A DNA stretch of 64,000 bases. Source: Inquilinus ginsengisoli_A. Its GTDB lineage: Bacteria; Pseudomonadota; Alphaproteobacteria; DSM-16000; Inquilinaceae. Positions 49,425-59,760 of this stretch are shown piece after piece. Position 1 is the stretch's first letter, and every line of letters starts with the position of its first letter. Below the pieces are notes generated by a model. That model saw only the letters and a list, made by a program, of their open reading frames with translations. It was not told the DNA's origin and ran no database searches. Both the position numbers and the translations under genes were made by a program. The DNA lies in NCBI RefSeq assembly GCF_031453975.1, contig NZ_JAVDPW010000009.1:372001-436000 (forward strand), written 5' to 3'.

Positions 49425-50191
49425 GGGGATCCTGCGGTGCCGAAATTCAGCTGGGTGCCGGCCGGGCGGAAGCCGAGCCTGGCGTAGAGCGGTTCCGCCC
49501 CGACCGCGGCGGAGAGCCAGGCGAGGTCGTGGCCGTCACCGAAATAGGCGTCGAGCAATCGGCGGCAAACCGCCCCGGCCAGGCCGCGGCCCCGGAAGGG
49601 CGGCCGCGTCCCCACGGCTGCCAGCTCGGCCGTGCCGCCGCCGATCAGCAGCAATCCGCTGGCCGCGGGCACACCGTCCCACCGGGCCAGCGCCGCCCGG
49701 CGGGTCCCTTGTAGCAGGCCTTGGGTCAGCCGCGCGCGAAAATCGGCCTGGCCGGCCGCGTCGAGCGGCTGGTCGAAGGCGTCGTGCTGGACCTGCATCA
49801 GCCCGTCGATCGCGGCCTCGTCATGCGCATCCACCAGCACCGCCGGCCCGGCGGGCGCGGCGCGGTAGGCGTCGAGGCCCAGGACCATGAGCGGCGCTTC
49901 CATCTCGCGACGATAGCCCATGGCGAACAGCGTCGGAGACAACGAAGGATGCAATTCGCGAAAGAATTCCAGGCGGAAACGGCGTCCGGCCGTGTCGAAG
50001 GCGTGCTGCAGGCCGGCGATTGCCGGCCGCCATTCCGGCACCGGGGCCACCGGCACGGCGAAGCTCAGCATCGGGTCGTCGCTGGCCTCCGACACGAACA
50101 GCGCGAAGGGACCGACGGCCTCGCGCCGCCGCCCTTCCGCCGCGGCCGCCAGCGTGTTGGGAACCAGGCGTTCGAGCAGCGCCCGATTCAC
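49421..50191 (-). CDS. GNAT family acetyltransferase
   Basis: A 256-residue protein with a C-terminal GNAT domain. The acetyl-CoA loop is GTRPPFRGRGLAGAVCRRLL, preceded by GGGTAELAAV. The N-terminal half is likely a degenerate GNAT copy. It starts at GTG 50191 and shares GTGA with the aminotransferase stop, so translation is coupled. Substrate unknown. Confidence 0.82.
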   Translation of the reverse strand: MNRALLERLVPNTLAAAAEGRRREAVGPFALFVSEASDDPMLSFAVPVAPVPEWRPAIAGLQHAFDTAGRRFRLEFFRELHPSLSPTLFAMGYRREMEAPLMVLGLDAYRAAPAGPAVLVDAHDEAAIDGLMQVQHDAFDQPLDAAGQADFRARLTQGLLQGTRRAALARWDGVPAASGLLLIGGGTAELAAVGTRPPFRGRGLAGAVCRRLLDAYFGDGHDLAWLSAAVGAEPLYARLGFRPAGTQLNFGTAGSP

Positions 50192-51366
50192 GACAATGCG
50201 GGCAGCAGCCGCTCCATCGCCGTTTCCAATCGGTCGAGCGACCCGGCGAAGCATAGCCGCAGATGGCCTTCGCCGCCCGGCCCGAAAGCCGAGCCCGGGG
50301 CCAGGCCGACATTGGCCTCGTGCAGCAGGCGCAGGGCCAGGGCCCGGCTGTCCGGCTCGCCGTCGACGCCGAAGAACAGGTAGAAGGCGCCGTCCGGGCG
50401 GATCAGCCGGACGCGGGGGGATTCCGATAGCCGCGCGATCACCAGGTCGCGCGCCGTGCGGCAGCGTTCGACCTGACTCTGGATGAAGGGTTCTCCCTGT
50501 TCGACGGCGGCGACCGCGCCATGCTGCAGGAAGGTCGACACGCCGGAGGTGTTGAACTGCTGCAGGTTCTCATAGACCTGCCCCAGCTCCTCCGACGCCA
50601 CCACCCAGCCGATGCGCCAGCCGGTCATCGCCCAATTCTTGGAGAAGGTGTTGACCACCACCAGCCGGTCCTCCGGCTCCGCGATCGCCAGGAAGGACGG
50701 CGCCGCCGGGCGATCATAGACGAAGCGGGCATAGACCTCGTCGGCCACGATCCAGATGCCGCGCGGGCGGCAGAACTCCAGGATCCGCTTCTGCTCCTCC
50801 GCCGTCAGGGTCCAGCCGGTGGGGTTGCCGGGGCTGTTCAGGAACAGGGCGCGGGTCTTCGGGCCGCAGGCGGCGAACAGCCGGTCCAGATCCAGCCGCC
50901 AGCGGCCGTTCTCGACCCCGATCGGCACCGGCACGGTGCGGCCGCCGGCGATGTCGACGGCGCTGAAGATGTTCGGCCAGACCGGCACCGGCATGACGAT
51001 CTCGTCGCCCGGCACGATCAGGGCCTGCATCGTCATCATGATCGCCTGCATGCCGCCGATCGTGACGTAGATGCGGCCGGCCGGAACGCTGGCGCCGGCG
51101 ACCCGGCTGACATAGCCGGCCAGGGCCTCGCGCAGGGGCGGGATGCCGCGCTGCCAGGTGTAGAAGGTGTGGCCCTCGGCCAGGGCCCGATTGGCCGCCT
51201 CGCCGATGAAGGCCGGCGTCGGCTGGTCGCCTTCGCCGACCCACAGCTGGATCAGGTCGGGCTTGCCGCGCCCGGCATTGACCACCTCGACGATGCCGCT
51301 CTCCGGCAGCCGCGCGATGTCGGGTCGAATGGCCCCCAGAAGACCCGTCGCGATATGTCCGTCCAC
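50188..51366 (-). CDS. class I/II PLP aminotransferase
   Basis: A 392-residue aspartate-aminotransferase-fold enzyme. The PLP Lys is in NTFSKNWAMTGWRIGWV, and other marks are NSPGNPTGW, DEVYARFVYD and RLCFAG. Starts at GTG 51366 with AGGGAGG eight bases upstream; that is the best start. First gene of the aminotransferase-GNAT-phasin operon. Substrate is not evident (alanine, aspartate or kynurenine-type all possible). Confidence 0.9.
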   Translation of the reverse strand: MDGHIATGLLGAIRPDIARLPESGIVEVVNAGRGKPDLIQLWVGEGDQPTPAFIGEAANRALAEGHTFYTWQRGIPPLREALAGYVSRVAGASVPAGRIYVTIGGMQAIMMTMQALIVPGDEIVMPVPVWPNIFSAVDIAGGRTVPVPIGVENGRWRLDLDRLFAACGPKTRALFLNSPGNPTGWTLTAEEQKRILEFCRPRGIWIVADEVYARFVYDRPAAPSFLAIAEPEDRLVVVNTFSKNWAMTGWRIGWVVASEELGQVYENLQQFNTSGVSTFLQHGAVAAVEQGEPFIQSQVERCRTARDLVIARLSESPRVRLIRPDGAFYLFFGVDGEPDSRALALRLLHEANVGLAPGSAFGPGGEGHLRLCFAGSLDRLETAMERLLPALS

Positions 51367-51689
51367 GTCCAAAACCTCCCTTGGCTGCGGGGAGGGTAGC
51401 AAGCCGGGGCGCCGGCCGTCATCCAGCGCCCGGCGCATGGGCGTCGCGCGGCGCCATCGGACCGGTCGGATTCAGCGGGGAACCGGATCGGCGATAGCGG
51501 CGTTGGTGAAAGGAGGTCCGAGAACGGCGCGGCGCGATTGCATGATCGCCGGTGCCGGGCAAGGCCTCGGTGGTCGTCGCGGAGCCCCTCCCCGTCGGCG
51601 GCCATGGCGTAAGCCCCGCGGCTGGACCCCCCTCCGGGTCGCGGGCGGCGGCGGGACCGGCAGGGGTCCCGCCGCCCGCTCCACCTTGC
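51367..51689. other. non-coding gap
   Basis: 323 bases upstream of the aminotransferase. It contains GGAAC-N17-CGTT on the plus strand at 51479-51504, which has no plus-strand gene to serve. No other feature that I can support. Confidence 0.5.
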
Positions 51690-51953
51690 TCAGTGCAGAC
51701 GGAACTCGCCGGCGCAGAGCCGCAATTCGGCCGGCTTCACCACCGCGGTCGAGGCGACGCGCACCGAATGCAGCGGCCCCTCGATGTTGCGCGTCCAGAA
51801 ATCCAGGAACCGGTGCAGCTCCGGGAAGCGCGGCGCCAGGTCCAGCTTCTGCCACAGGAAGCTCTGCAGCAGGCCCGGGTGATCGGGCAGCCGGTACAGG
51901 ATCTCCGCCGTGGTCAGGCGGTAGCCCTGCAGCTGACGTTCGAGATCGGTCAT
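51690..51953 (-). CDS. Usg family protein
   Basis: An 87-residue protein matching the alphaproteobacterial Usg family (often beside trp genes): ERQLQGYRLTTAEILYRLPD, LLQSFLWQKLDLAPRFPELH, FLDFWTRNIEGPLHSV. Function unknown. No trp genes here. Confidence 0.88.
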   Translation of the reverse strand: MTDLERQLQGYRLTTAEILYRLPDHPGLLQSFLWQKLDLAPRFPELHRFLDFWTRNIEGPLHSVRVASTAVVKPAELRLCAGEFRLH

Positions 51954-52332
51954 CCCTTCACATCCTTCCAGCGCGGCCGGCCCTTTCCGATCGTCCGGTC
52001 CATGAAGGAAATGTGATGTGGATTTTCTCCGCGAACAAGGGTATTTCTAAACAAATCAAAGACTTAGCAGCGGTCAGGTGGGATTGCTGCTAGATCACGC
52101 TCCATATCCCGCCCTCTTGTTTGTCATGCCACGGCTTGACCGTGGCATCTAGGGGCGGCCAAAGCGGCTCTCGGTGGCCCCTGGATTGCCCGGTCAAGCC
52201 GGGCAATGACATGAGAAAGTTAAGACCTGGGCCTCAGTCCTCGACCTGAAACGCTTAACCGGACACCTGAGGGCAAGCCGGGCAATGACAGATAAGGGGC
52301 GACGGACAAGGGGCGTGAACCCAGAGGCTCGC
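51954..52332. other. non-coding gap with repeats
   Basis: 379 bases between the Usg start and the GntR stop. It contains the repeat at 52122-52211 and a truncated second copy near 52271-52290 (GGGCAAGCCGGGCAATGACA). No gene. Confidence 0.6.
52122..52211. repeat. 90-bp palindromic repeat, family B
   Basis: The two halves (TGTCATGCCACGGCTTGACC and the complement of the right end, TGTCATTGCCCGGCTTGACC) are imperfect inverted copies, each able to fold by itself. This is a common dispersed element of alphaproteobacteria. Confidence 0.75.
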
Positions 52333-53013
52333 TCAGTCGAACAGCGCGCGGTGCTGCTGCTGCACGGTCGGCAGGGCCCGCAGGATCTCGGAGAGATGGG
52401 CGCGCAGCGCCGCCTCGGCGCCCTCGGGGTCGCGCCGGTCGATCGCCGCCAGGATGACGCGGTGCTGGTCGATCAGCACCGGGAGGGACGAGGCCAGCGG
52501 CAGCGTCAGATGACAGACGCGGTCCATATGCGCCTTCAGGTCCTCGATCACCGTCCAGGCCGACGGGCAGCCAGCACCCTCGGCGAGGGCGGCATGGAAC
52601 GCCTCGTCGGCACGCTGGAACTCGTAGTGCTCGCCGGCCTTGGCCGCGACCTCCTGGGCCTCGAGATGGAAGTCGATGCGGGTGCGGACCCGGGAATCGA
52701 ACCGCTCGCAGGCCCGGCGCACCACCGCGCTCTCCAGCGATTCCCGGATGAACCGGGCCTCCAGCATGCGCTCGATCGAGATCTTGACCACGAAGGTGCC
52801 GCGCCGCGGCTGGATCTCGACCAGCCCGGCCCGGGCCAGGGCGATGAAGGCCTCGCGCACCGGCTGGCGGGACACGCCGAAGCGCGCCGCGATCTCCTGC
52901 TCCGACAGCGGCGCGCCGGGCTCGATCGCCAGGGTGACGATCCGTTTGCGGATCTCCAGCTCGATCAGCCGGGCGATGCTGGTGGTCTGGTCGAGAAGGT
53001 CGAGCGGCGCCAT
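52333..53013 (-). CDS. GntR (FCD) transcriptional regulator
   Basis: A 226-residue FadR-type regulator: GntR HTH (residues 15-70, LSEQEIAARFGVSRQPVREA) and FCD ligand domain. It is divergent from the TRAP operon and probably represses it. Start ATG 53013; a GTG four codons upstream is possible. Confidence 0.9.
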   Translation of the reverse strand: MAPLDLLDQTTSIARLIELEIRKRIVTLAIEPGAPLSEQEIAARFGVSRQPVREAFIALARAGLVEIQPRRGTFVVKISIERMLEARFIRESLESAVVRRACERFDSRVRTRIDFHLEAQEVAAKAGEHYEFQRADEAFHAALAEGAGCPSAWTVIEDLKAHMDRVCHLTLPLASSLPVLIDQHRVILAAIDRRDPEGAEAALRAHLSEILRALPTVQQQHRALFD

Positions 53014-53048
53014 GCGGGAGCTCACAACGGATATTGCGTTGGCTGAAG

Positions 53049-53078
53049 TACCATACTAACCTCCTAAATACCATACTA
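53049..53078. promoter_or_regulatory. GntR operator repeats
   Basis: TACCATACTA occurs twice (53049-53058 and 53069-53078), 20 bases apart, on one face of the DNA, within the GntR-TRAP intergenic region. This suits binding by the adjacent GntR protein. Confidence 0.55.
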
Positions 53079-53170
53079 GATGGCGGCCTGATCATACCAG
53101 ATCGCGTCTTTCGGCAGGGGGCCGGGGGCGAAGATCGAGAGACCATATCAGGCCAAAGGGGGAGGCAATC

Positions 53171-54145
53171 ATGAAGTCCATCGCAGCACTGGCCTTGGGG
53201 GCAGCATTGGCGCTGACCGCACTGCCCGCCATGGCGCAAAGCGTCACGTTGCGCTCGGCCGACATCCATCCCGACGGGTATCCGACCGTCGTGGCGGTCC
53301 AGTATCTCGGCCAGCTGATGGACGAGCGGACGGGCGGCCGGATCAAGATCCAGGTCTTCAACAACGCGCAGCTCGGCGCGGAAAAGGACACGATCGAGCA
53401 GACCCGGTTCGGCGTGATCGACCTGAACCGGGTGAACTCGGCGCCGTTCAACAATCTGGTGCCCGAGACCCAGGTGCTGGGCCTGCCCTTCCTGTTCCGC
53501 TCGGTCGACCACATGCACAAGGTGGTCGACGGCCCGATCGGCGACGAGATCCTGGCGGCGTTCGAGCCGCATGGGCTGGTCGGCCTCGCCTTCTACGATT
53601 CCGGCGCGCGGTCCTTCTACACCACCAAGACGCCGATCAAGTCGATCGAGGACATGAAGGGCCTCAAGATCCGGGTCCAGCAATCCGACCTGTGGATCGC
53701 GATGCTGCAGGCCTTCGGGGCCAACCCGACGCCGATGTCCTATGGCGAGGTCTATTCGGCGCTGGAGACCGGCGTGGTCGACGGGGCCGAGAACAACTGG
53801 CCGTCCTATGAATCGTCGCGCCATTTCGAGGTGGCGAAGCACCTCACCCTGACCGAGCATTCGCTGACGCCCGAGGTCCTGGTGATCTCCAAGCTGTCCT
53901 GGGACAAGCTGGCGCCAGCCGACCAGGCCCTGCTGCGCCAGGCGGCCAAGGACTCCGTGGTCAAGATGCGCGAGCTGTGGGTGGCGCGCGAGAAGGAGTC
54001 GGAGGCCAAGGTCCGGGCCGGCGGCGGCGAGATCATCACCGTCGACAAGGCGCCCTTCGTCGCGGCGATGGCGCCGGTCTACGCGAAGTTCGTCACCGAC
54101 GACAAGACCAAGTCGCTGGTCGAGCGCATCCGCGCGGTCCAGTAG
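53171..54145 (+). CDS. TRAP transporter solute receptor (DctP)
   Basis: A 324-residue periplasmic binding protein with a signal peptide ending PAMA. DctP family features: MKGLKIRVQQSDLWIAMLQA, the carboxylate-binding Arg in KIRVQ, and GVVDGAENNW. Ligand likely a C4-dicarboxylate or sugar acid. First gene of dctPQM. Confidence 0.92.
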   Translation: MKSIAALALGAALALTALPAMAQSVTLRSADIHPDGYPTVVAVQYLGQLMDERTGGRIKIQVFNNAQLGAEKDTIEQTRFGVIDLNRVNSAPFNNLVPETQVLGLPFLFRSVDHMHKVVDGPIGDEILAAFEPHGLVGLAFYDSGARSFYTTKTPIKSIEDMKGLKIRVQQSDLWIAMLQAFGANPTPMSYGEVYSALETGVVDGAENNWPSYESSRHFEVAKHLTLTEHSLTPEVLVISKLSWDKLAPADQALLRQAAKDSVVKMRELWVAREKESEAKVRAGGGEIITVDKAPFVAAMAPVYAKFVTDDKTKSLVERIRAVQ

Positions 54146-54160
54146 CTCCGCAATCCGCAC

Positions 54161-54190
54161 CGGCCCCCCGCGCATCCGCGCGGGGGGCCG
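54161..54190 (+). terminator. hairpin between dctP and dctQ
   Basis: A perfect 13-bp GC stem (CGGCCCCCCGCGC and complement) with a 4-base loop, 15 bases after the dctP stop. It could attenuate dctQM or stabilise dctP mRNA, giving binding protein in excess. Confidence 0.65.
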
Positions 54191-54222
54191 TTCGACATGA
54201 TGGCAGAGGGAGATCGGCCGGC

Positions 54223-54750
54223 ATGGCATCGGTCTTGAACGCGACGCGCCGGGCCTTGGGCGCCCTGTCCACCGGGGCGCTCTGGGTGGCCGGCGCCGGC
54301 ATGGTCGCCATGACCGGCGTGGTCGGCTGGCAGGTCTTCGCCCGCTATGTGCTGAACGACACGCCCAGCTGGGCCGAGCCGATGACGCTGCAGCTGATGG
54401 GCTGGTTCATCCTGCTCGGCGCCGCGGTCGGCGTGCGCGAGAGCTTCCATCTCGGCCTCGACATCCTGCAGCAGATTCTGCCGCCGGTGGTCAACCGTGG
54501 GCTCGAGATCGTGAACCTGCTGCTGATCCTCGGCTTCGGCGTCGCCATGGTCTGGTACTCCGTGCTGCTGGCGATCGGGACCTGGACCGCGACCATTCCC
54601 GTGCTGGACATCCCCGGCGGGTTCGACTTCCTGCCGCTGGTCGCCGGTGGCGCGCTGATCGCGCTGTTCGCGGCCGAGCGGCTGTTCGACCGGATCGCCG
54701 GCATCGAGCCCACGGCGGCGTCGATGCCCAGCGTGCAGGAGATGGCGTGA
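54223..54750 (+). CDS. TRAP small permease (DctQ)
   Basis: A 175-residue protein with four predicted helices. DctQ marks: VGWQVFARYVLNDTPSWAEP and GVRESFHLGLDIL. Overlaps dctM by one base (TGATG). Confidence 0.9.
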   Translation: MASVLNATRRALGALSTGALWVAGAGMVAMTGVVGWQVFARYVLNDTPSWAEPMTLQLMGWFILLGAAVGVRESFHLGLDILQQILPPVVNRGLEIVNLLLILGFGVAMVWYSVLLAIGTWTATIPVLDIPGGFDFLPLVAGGALIALFAAERLFDRIAGIEPTAASMPSVQEMA

Positions 54751-56030
54751 TGGAGCTGTGGGTCCTGTTCGGCGGCTTCACGCTGTTCATGTTCATGGGC
54801 ATGCCGATCGCCTTCTGCCTCGGCATCTCCTGCCTCGCGACGGTGCTCTACATGGGGCTGCCGCCGGTGGTGGTGTTCCAGCAGATCAATTCCGGCATGA
54901 ACGCCTTCGCCATGATGGCGATCCCGTTCTTCATCTTCGCCGGCGACCTGATGATCCGCGGCGGCATCGCCGTCCGGCTGATCCGCTTCGCCGCCAGCCT
55001 GGTCGGGCATCTCCGCGGCGGCCTGGGCCAGGTCAACGTCGTCGCCTCGACCCTGTTCGGCGGCATCTCGGGGTCGGCCGTGGCCGACGCCTCGGCGATC
55101 GGCGGGCTGATGATCCCGCAGATGGCGGCGCGCGGCTATGACCGCGACTACGCGGTCAACGTCACCGCCAACTCGGCGATCATCGCGCTGATGATCCCGC
55201 CGTCGAACAACATGATCCTCTATTCGATCGCGGCCGGCGGCAACGTGTCGATCGCCGACCTGTTCACCGCCGGCATCATCCCCGGCCTGCTGCTGGCCGC
55301 GGCGCTGATGGTCACGGCCTATATCGTGGCGCGCCGCCGCGGCTACCCGTCCGACCCGTTCCCCGGCCTGCGCGCCGTCGGCCGCTACCTGGTGGTGGCG
55401 CTGCCCGGCATCCTCCTGATCGGCATCATCTTCGGCGGCGTCCGGTCCGGCGTGTTCACCGCGACCGAAAGCTCCTGCATCGCGGTGATCTACGCCTTCC
55501 TGGTCGCGCTCCTGGTCTATCGCGAGCTCGACTGGCCCAACTTCGTCGAGGCGGTGCAGGGCGCGGTGCGCACCACCGCCATGGTGCTGCTGGTGATCGG
55601 CACCGCCGGGGCCTTCGGCTGGCTGATGGCGCTGCTGCAGGTGCAGACCGCGACCGTCGCCGCGATCCACGCCATCTCCAGCGACCCGATCATGGTGCTG
55701 CTGCTGATCAACGTGGCGCTGCTGATCCTCGGCACCTTCATGGACATGGCGCCGATGATCATCATCTGCACCCCGGTGCTGCTGCCGGTGGTCAAGGCCT
55801 TCGGCATCGACCCGGTGCATTTCGGCGTCATCCTGATCCTGAACGCCGGCATCGGCCTGAACACCCCGCCGGTGGGGTCGGTGCTGTTCGTCAGCTGCGC
55901 CGTCGGCAAGATCACGATCCGCGAGGCGATGCGCACGATCTGGCCGTTCTTCGGGGCCTCGATCGCGGTGCTGCTGCTGGTCACCTACATCCCCGCGCTG
56001 TCGCTGTGGCTGCCCGCCGCGTTCCGCTGA
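54750..56030 (+). CDS. TRAP large permease (DctM)
   Basis: A 426-residue multi-helix permease. DctM features: GISGSAVADASAIGGLMIPQ, IPPSNNMILYS, and GLNTPPVGSVLFV. Transports solute with Na+. ATG at 54750 follows the dctQ stop immediately. Confidence 0.93.
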   Translation: MELWVLFGGFTLFMFMGMPIAFCLGISCLATVLYMGLPPVVVFQQINSGMNAFAMMAIPFFIFAGDLMIRGGIAVRLIRFAASLVGHLRGGLGQVNVVASTLFGGISGSAVADASAIGGLMIPQMAARGYDRDYAVNVTANSAIIALMIPPSNNMILYSIAAGGNVSIADLFTAGIIPGLLLAAALMVTAYIVARRRGYPSDPFPGLRAVGRYLVVALPGILLIGIIFGGVRSGVFTATESSCIAVIYAFLVALLVYRELDWPNFVEAVQGAVRTTAMVLLVIGTAGAFGWLMALLQVQTATVAAIHAISSDPIMVLLLINVALLILGTFMDMAPMIIICTPVLLPVVKAFGIDPVHFGVILILNAGIGLNTPPVGSVLFVSCAVGKITIREAMRTIWPFFGASIAVLLLVTYIPALSLWLPAAFR

Positions 56031-56064
56031 AAGACTCTTTGTTGGGGTGAATCATGCGGCGGGC

Positions 56065-56093
56065 CTTGACCCGTCCGGGGCTTCCCCTTAAAT
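56065..56093 (+). promoter_or_regulatory. groESL promoter, RpoH-like
   Basis: CTTGACCC (56065-56072) and CCCCTTAAAT (56084-56093) fit the sigma-32 pattern CTTGAA-N13-15-CCCCATnT. TTGACC-N17-TAAATG could also serve the vegetative sigma factor. It overlaps the CIRCE region just downstream. Confidence 0.6.
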
Positions 56094-56095
56094 GC

Positions 56096-56122
56096 GTAGC
56101 ACTCACCGGCCGGGAGTGCTAA
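56096..56122 (+). promoter_or_regulatory. CIRCE (HrcA operator)
   Basis: GTAGCACTC-N9-GAGTGCTAA matches TTAGCACTC-N9-GAGTGCTAA at 17 of 18 positions. HrcA binding here would repress groESL at normal temperature. Confidence 0.9.
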
Positions 56123-56182
56123 CGACCGGGCCGGGGTGGACCTTTAACGCATATCTCTTCATTGAAGAGTGGGAGAGCAACG

Positions 56183-56494
56183 ATGCAATTCCGTCCCCTG
56201 CACGACCGTGTGCTGGTGCGCCGCATCGAACAGAACGAGAAGACCGCTGGCGGGATCATCATCCCGGACACCGCCAAGGAAAAGCCCCAGGAGGGCGAGG
56301 TCATCTCGGTCGGCGCGGGCACGCGTGACGAGGCCGGCAAGCTGGTGCCGCTGGACGTCAAGGCCGGCGACCGCATCCTGTTCGGCAAGTGGTCCGGCAC
56401 CGAGGTCAAGCTCGACGGTCAGGATCTCCTGATCATGAAGGAGAGCGACGTCCTCGGCATCATCACCGTGAAGAAGTCGGCCAAGGCGGCCTGA
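56183..56494 (+). CDS. groES: co-chaperonin GroES
   Basis: A 103-residue GroES with FRPLHDRVLVRRIEQNEKTA, mobile-loop GGIIIPDTAKEKPQEGEV and the end VKKSAKAA. ATG 56183 preceded by GGGAG. Forms the heptameric lid on GroEL; 49 bases before groEL. Confidence 0.97.
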   Translation: MQFRPLHDRVLVRRIEQNEKTAGGIIIPDTAKEKPQEGEVISVGAGTRDEAGKLVPLDVKAGDRILFGKWSGTEVKLDGQDLLIMKESDVLGIITVKKSAKAA

Positions 56495-56543
56495 TCCGCC
56501 TGTCGCCTTCACCGGAATCCAAAGACATATAAGGACTGAAAAG

Positions 56544-58196
<1,653 letters not shown>

Positions 58197-58231
58197 TCCT
58201 CACGGATCGGAACCTCCAAAGTCCAATTGTG

Positions 58232-58261
58232 AAAGGGCGCTCTTCGGAGCGCCCTTTTTTT
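58232..58261 (+). terminator. Rho-independent terminator of groESL
   Basis: An 11-bp stem (AAAGGGCGCTC and complement) with UUCG loop, followed by a run of seven T, 35 bases after groEL. Confidence 0.9.
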
Positions 58262-58401
58262 GCCATGACGCCGGGCGATGCAAGGATTCACGGGGGCGTC
58301 GAAGTCGCTTCGTTGCCGAACCGAGTATTTATGCCTAGATCATTAGCAGCGCCGTGCGGCCATCGGGCCACGCCGCCCGAGATGGAAGGGGATTTTCCGA
58401 G

Positions 58402-59559
58402 ATGACCGTCAGCCGACACAGCGCGCCGCATCGCCGCCAGCCCGTCACGCGCGCCGCCCTGGCCCTGGTCTCGATCCTGGCCCTCGCCGCCTGTGTGCCC
58501 GGCACGCCGCAGCAGACCGCCAGCATCCCGGCGCCGGCACAGCCCGGCGCGCCGCCGCTGTCCCCCTTCGTCCAGGCCATGCGCGACGCCGGCGTCACCG
58601 TCGCCATCCCGCCGCGCGGCAAGTTCATCCTGGTCAATATTCCGTCCTATGAGCTGATCGCCTTCCAGGACGGCGCCCCGGTGATCCGCAGCAAGGTCGT
58701 GGTCGGCGCCGCGGGCACCTCGACGCCCGAGCTGCTGTCGAACATGTACGCGATCAAGTACAACCCGGACTGGACCCCGACGCCGTCGATCGTGCGCAAC
58801 GAGGCCAGCGTCTACATCCCGTCGGGGCCGCGCAGCCCGCTGGGCCGGATCAAGCTCGAGCTCGACAACAACCAGTCGATCTACCTGCACGACACGCCGC
58901 AGAAGAGCTATTTCGGCCGTGAGAAGCGGGCGCTCAGCCATGGCTGCGTCCGGGTCGAGAAGGTGCGCGACCTGGCGGCCTGGGCCGACGAGACCACCGT
59001 CGACGAGATCAGCGCCAAGATCGCCCGCGGCCGCATGTACACCGAGCGCCTGCCGGAGGAGATCCCGGTCTATATCGGCTACTTCACCCGCTTCCCGGAC
59101 GAGTTCGGCCAGCCGGTGAACTACCCGGACGTCTACGCCAACAAGGACGAGGCGCGGCAGGCCTATCTGGCCCGCAGCGCCGGCCGCCGCCAGGCGCGGG
59201 CCGCGAAGGCGGCCCAGCCGGCGCCGACCGAGGTTCCGGGCCAGACGGTTCCGGGCGCGACGGTTCCGGGTGAGGCCGTGCCGGGTGCCGACGGCACCGT
59301 GCCGCCGGCGACGACGCCGGGCGAGACCGCTGCGCCGGCGGTGCCGGGAGCGGCTGTCGAGCCGGCCCCGGCCACGACGGTGCCTGCCGCGCCGGCCACG
59401 ATACCCGAGGCTCCGGCGGCGCCCGTCGCTCCGGCGGCCCCGGCCGTGACCATCCCCGCTGTCCCGGCGGCGCCGGCCGCACCCGCGGTCACGCCACCTC
59501 CGGTCACGGTTCCCGCCGTGCCGCCGACCACCGCTCCGGCGGCGCCGACCACCAACTGA
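58402..59559 (+). CDS. lipoprotein L,D-transpeptidase (YkuD)
   Basis: A 385-residue lipoprotein: lipobox LAAC (C31) after the signal. YkuD domain (about 75-245) with HDTPQKSYFG and catalytic SHGCVRVE (H180, C182). It cross-links peptidoglycan or anchors proteins. The last 130 residues are a Pro/Ala/Val/Thr-rich tail, low-complexity and probably disordered. ATG 58402. Confidence 0.9.
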   Translation: MTVSRHSAPHRRQPVTRAALALVSILALAACVPGTPQQTASIPAPAQPGAPPLSPFVQAMRDAGVTVAIPPRGKFILVNIPSYELIAFQDGAPVIRSKVVVGAAGTSTPELLSNMYAIKYNPDWTPTPSIVRNEASVYIPSGPRSPLGRIKLELDNNQSIYLHDTPQKSYFGREKRALSHGCVRVEKVRDLAAWADETTVDEISAKIARGRMYTERLPEEIPVYIGYFTRFPDEFGQPVNYPDVYANKDEARQAYLARSAGRRQARAAKAAQPAPTEVPGQTVPGATVPGEAVPGADGTVPPATTPGETAAPAVPGAAVEPAPATTVPAAPATIPEAPAAPVAPAAPAVTIPAVPAAPAAPAVTPPPVTVPAVPPTTAPAAPTTN

Positions 59560-59592
59560 GCCACACGTCCAGGCGGCCATCGGCCGGCGCCA

Positions 59593-59733
59593 CCCCCTCA
59601 CCCGGAAATCCTGTGGGGATTGCATCCCCACGGGATTTCCGACCTCTCCCCAAGGAGAGGTGAAGAAGCACCGTCCCTTCGTACCTCTCCTTGGGGAGAG
59701 GTCGGAACCGCGTAGCGGTTCCGGGTGAGGGGG
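59593..59733. repeat. 141-bp palindromic repeat, family D
   Basis: CCCCCTCACCCGGAA at 59593 has its perfect 15-base complement at 59719-59733. Inside, ACCTCTCC blocks are repeated inverted (CTCCCCAAGGAGAGGT and complement). It fills the gap between the convergent transpeptidase and methyltransferase genes. Confidence 0.8.
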
Positions 59734-59760
59734 AGAGCCGGCCTCGCCGCGAAGGCGGCG

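Noticed and set aside
51479..51504. GGAAC-N17-CGTT on the plus strand
   Set aside because: Matches the general-stress consensus, but no plus-strand gene follows. About one such hit is expected by chance in this length on both strands with two allowed spacings.
59166..59556. Repetitive Pro/Ala/Val-coding DNA at the end of the L,D-transpeptidase gene
   Set aside because: Short irregular repeats inside a reading frame, not CRISPR or a mobile element. It codes for a low-complexity tail.
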